Source: Demequinaceae bacterium UBA4004 (GTDB taxonomy: Bacteria > Actinomycetota > Actinomycetes > Actinomycetales > Demequinaceae). From it: 7,348 bases of DNA. How positions within the stretch are numbered: position 1 is the first letter of the stretch; every line of letters begins with the position of its first letter. Made by a program: the position numbers and the translations under genes. The DNA lies in the NCBI GenBank assembly GCA_002384765.1, contig DGBM01000054.1, positions 1 to 7,348 of the forward strand, read 5' to 3'. The notes under the pieces were generated by a model. It was not told the DNA's origin. It ran no database searches and worked only from the letters and a program-made list of their open reading frames with translations. Of this stretch, positions 5,769 to 7,348 are shown piece by piece.

Positions 5769-5808
5769 GATCAGCCCGTTGCCGCAAGGCGCGGGCTGAT
5801 TTTCTTTT
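5769..5808 (+). ncRNA. Structured hairpin RNA / rho-independent terminator ahead of the Abi_2 gene
   Basis: ATCAGCCCG (5770-5778) pairs perfectly with CGGGCTGAT (5792-5800). Inside it GCC (5781-5783) pairs with GGC (5788-5790) closing a GCAA tetraloop, with a 2x1 internal loop between the two helices. TTTCTTTT follows directly (5801-5808). This is a textbook intrinsic terminator for the ubiquitin-like operon, which ends 55 bp upstream. AbiF-type Abi_2 genes are also known to carry a small structured RNA just upstream that acts as antitoxin, and this hairpin is in exactly that place, 12 bp before the Abi_2 ATG, with a possible promoter of its own. I cannot tell the two apart from sequence; both may hold. 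Confidence 0.6.
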
Positions 5809-5820
5809 GGCGAGGTATTG

Positions 5821-6766
5821 ATGGTCGAGTACACGAAGCCGTGGCTGTCCCTAGATCAGCAGGTCGAGCGGCTTGCGAGCCAGGGAGTCGACGTGGGGAG
5901 CCGCGACCATGCGGCTGACGTCCTCCGAGCGGTGGGCTACTACCGGCTCACAGGCTATCTGTACCCGTTCCGCGAGTCCGAACTGTATGTCGACAACCAA
6001 GGTCGTGCGCGCCGAGGAAATCATCGACTTCGACCGACAGCTACGCATGCTCGTCATGGACGGCGTCGAGCGCATTGAGATTGCCGTGCGGATGCAGCTC
6101 GGATACGTCCTGGGGCGCACCTGGGCCTTCGCTCACGAAGATCCCTCATGCTTCACGGAGGCATTCACCGCGCCGGGGACCGATACGGAAAGCTGCAAGC
6201 TGGTTCCCAGTTCTCACGCAAGGTGGCTTGAGCGCGCAGGCGAGCGGCGGGCCAAGTCTGACGAGCAGTTCGTCGCGCACTTCCGGGAGAAGTACGACGA
6301 TCGGATGCCGGTCTGGGCGCTCACCGAGTTGCTTGAGCTCGGCCAGCTCTCCGTCCTTTACAGAGGACTGCGCCAGCAAGACGCCGAAGAGATCGCGCTC
6401 GCCTTCGGCGCACCGACCAAGAAGACGATGGTCAGCTGGCTCGCCAGCCTGAACTACGTGCGCAACGTGGCCGCGCACCACGCACGCCTCTTCAACCGGA
6501 AGCTCCAGCACGCGCCAGCCCGGCCCAAGATCGGGCAGGTCCCAGTCCTCGACCACCTTCGAGACGAGCAGACGGCCAAGGGAGTTTTCGGCACCTATAA
6601 CGCGCTAGCCGTGATCGCCTATCTCCTCCCTTGGATCGAGACTGGGACGGACTGGCACCGGCGACTGGCCGCGCTCCTGCATGTGTTCCCGGTGTCGCAT
6701 GCACTGTCGCTGGATTCCATCGGCGTACCGCAGGGATGGCAGTCCCTCGATATCTGGCGTCAATGA
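5821..6766 (+). pseudogene. Abi_2-family (AbiD/AbiF-like) abortive infection gene, frameshifted
   Basis: The start (ATG 5821, GAGG 5 nt upstream) reads VEYTKPWLSLDQQVERL, then VGYYRLTGYLYPFRESE, the classic N-terminus of Abi_2 (PF07751). That frame goes on to a stop at 6076-6078 with meaningless sequence after about 6003. The homology continues in the +2 frame from about 6010 (EEIIDFDRQLRMLVMDGVER) to a TGA at 6766, through YDDRMPVWALTELLELGQL and the HEPN ribonuclease motif RNVAAHH (R at 6461, H at 6476). The sum is about 314 residues. Family members carry a stretch of roughly a dozen to twenty residues between the two blocks that is missing here, so a small out-of-frame deletion, not a single-base error, is the likely lesion. 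A separate ATG at 5987 could start a C-terminal fragment, but it lacks the N-terminal block. Intact relatives act as RNA-targeting toxins in phage defence. Confidence 0.75.
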
Positions 6767-7230
6767 CCATGTCGATGTCGGCACGGCCAGATCCGGTCCC
6801 AGTCAATGCGTCATTTGCCCGCGATTCACTCACGCAGGGGTAGCTGGGTCGGGCCTTGGCGGCCGCGTCGTCGTGCTGGGCGAACAGGGCAGACCGGACT
6901 CGCTCAGGAGAGGCGCGCGTCTCGTCACCTGCGTCTCATCGCCGCCTGCAGGACGCGATCCTCGTGACAAGAATCATTGGATGTTGCCCCATCGTGAACG
7001 AGGCATGACTTTGTTGTGGTGACCCTGACCGTGTGGCGGCTGGATCCGCCCTCTGGTAACCGTGAGGCGATCTCTTTCCCGTCCCCCGTTGCCCCGCGCC
7101 GCTGGTGCTTGGACATGCACCCATCCAGCCTTCTCGTTCCCCTCTGGGGACGTAGCACCTTCGAGCCATCTCGACCGGGTGCGGGTTCTCGAGAGTCCAC
7201 CCAACCGCGCCTCCGCCGTGCGGGGCCGAG
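6767..7230. other. Gene-free region
   Basis: No protein, tRNA or clear terminator is recognised. Open frames on both strands lack motifs, have low-complexity Arg/Ser/Pro composition typical of GC-rich shadow frames, and have no ribosome-binding sites. The stretch around 6950-7030 is less GC-rich than the rest and could hold a promoter, but no box pair stands out. It may be an intergenic region at the edge of the mobile segment. Confidence 0.45.
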
Positions 7231-7348
7231 GTGGTGCCGCTGGGTAGCCGCGACGAGTTACGCGGCGCTGGAAAGGCCCTCAGCCGCGACACCAAAACGA
7301 CGACGGCCCCGGTGATCGACCTCCAGGCCCACGAACCGGCGTGGGTCG
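7231..7348 (+). CDS. Possible 5' part of a small DNA-binding/excisionase-like gene (runs off the end)
   Basis: An open frame reaches the window end with LSRDTKTTTAPVIDLQAHEP followed by A-W-V. The block V-I/V-D-L-x-x-H-x-x-x-x-V resembles the N-terminal lead of small actinobacterial helix-turn-helix proteins of the excisionase/MerR-like group that sit beside integrases. The start is uncertain: GTG at 7231 or 7234 within a GAGG context, or GTG at 7312. The HTH itself would lie beyond the window. This is a weak resemblance call made from memory, without any alignment. Confidence 0.22.
   Translation, partial: MVPLGSRDELRGAGKALSRDTKTTTAPVIDLQAHEPAWV

Noticed and set aside
6936..7295. 119-codon minus-strand frame
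   Set aside because: No conserved motif, no ribosome-binding site, and mixed low-complexity composition.
1..7348. CRISPR array
   Set aside because: No series of regularly spaced repeats was seen. The only short tandem repeat is the two-copy element at 133-171.

Overview
The window is high-GC DNA with GC-rich third codon positions, GTG starts and 4-8 bp gene overlaps. This suggests an actinobacterium, probably of the Mycobacterium/Rhodococcus/Gordonia type, though the genus cannot be fixed from the sequence. It reads as an accessory, defence-island-like segment, not core genome.

Layout. Positions 1-582 are a graveyard: a decayed transposase N-terminus (Mu-type/IS481-like helix-turn-helix segment, frameshifted) abuts the last ~38 codons of a CoA-transferase subunit A. 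Positions 583-1151 hold no recognisable gene. Positions 1152-2554 (minus strand) encode a HigB-like toxin and a HigA antitoxin fused to an ImmA/IrrE-type HExxH metallopeptidase, with a 4-bp start/stop overlap. A ~200-bp divergent intergenic region follows. It carries two similar palindrome-like elements exactly 100 bp apart and a perfect Shine-Dalgarno for the next operon.

The core of the window is a compact four-gene plus-strand operon (2752-5714) that looks like a complete bacterial ubiquitin-like conjugation pathway. It encodes a small beta-grasp ubiquitin-like protein ending ...TGGAGA, an E2-like protein with a candidate catalytic Cys137, a JAB/JAMM metalloprotease with an intact HxH-x7-S-x2-D motif, and a 521-residue ThiF/E1-like enzyme with GxGxxG, D-x-D, N-L-Q-R, two CxxC zinc pairs and a ThiF-like catalytic Cys416. 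All genes overlap (8, 4 and 112 bp). By component set it belongs with the Bil/Bub-type systems (ubiquitin-like protein, E2, E1 and deubiquitinase), known in some bacteria as anti-phage defence. The order here is Ubl-E2-JAB-E1 and the Ubl has one domain, so it is not a simple copy of the two-domain BilA type as I recall it.

Downstream, a short RNA hairpin with a GCAA tetraloop and U-rich tail (about 5769-5808) lies directly ahead of an Abi_2 (AbiD/AbiF-like) HEPN gene. That gene is interrupted by a frameshift, and apparently a small deletion, near position 6000. The hairpin is either the terminator of the ubiquitin-like operon or the small RNA partner that accompanies AbiF-type genes, or both. 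The last 580 bp are mostly non-coding. An open frame runs off the window end and could be the start of a small DNA-binding/excisionase-like gene, at low confidence.

Together the toxin-antitoxin pair, ubiquitin-like operon and broken abortive-infection gene form a three-system cluster bordered by transposase debris. The ubiquitin-like operon is the item most worth following up.
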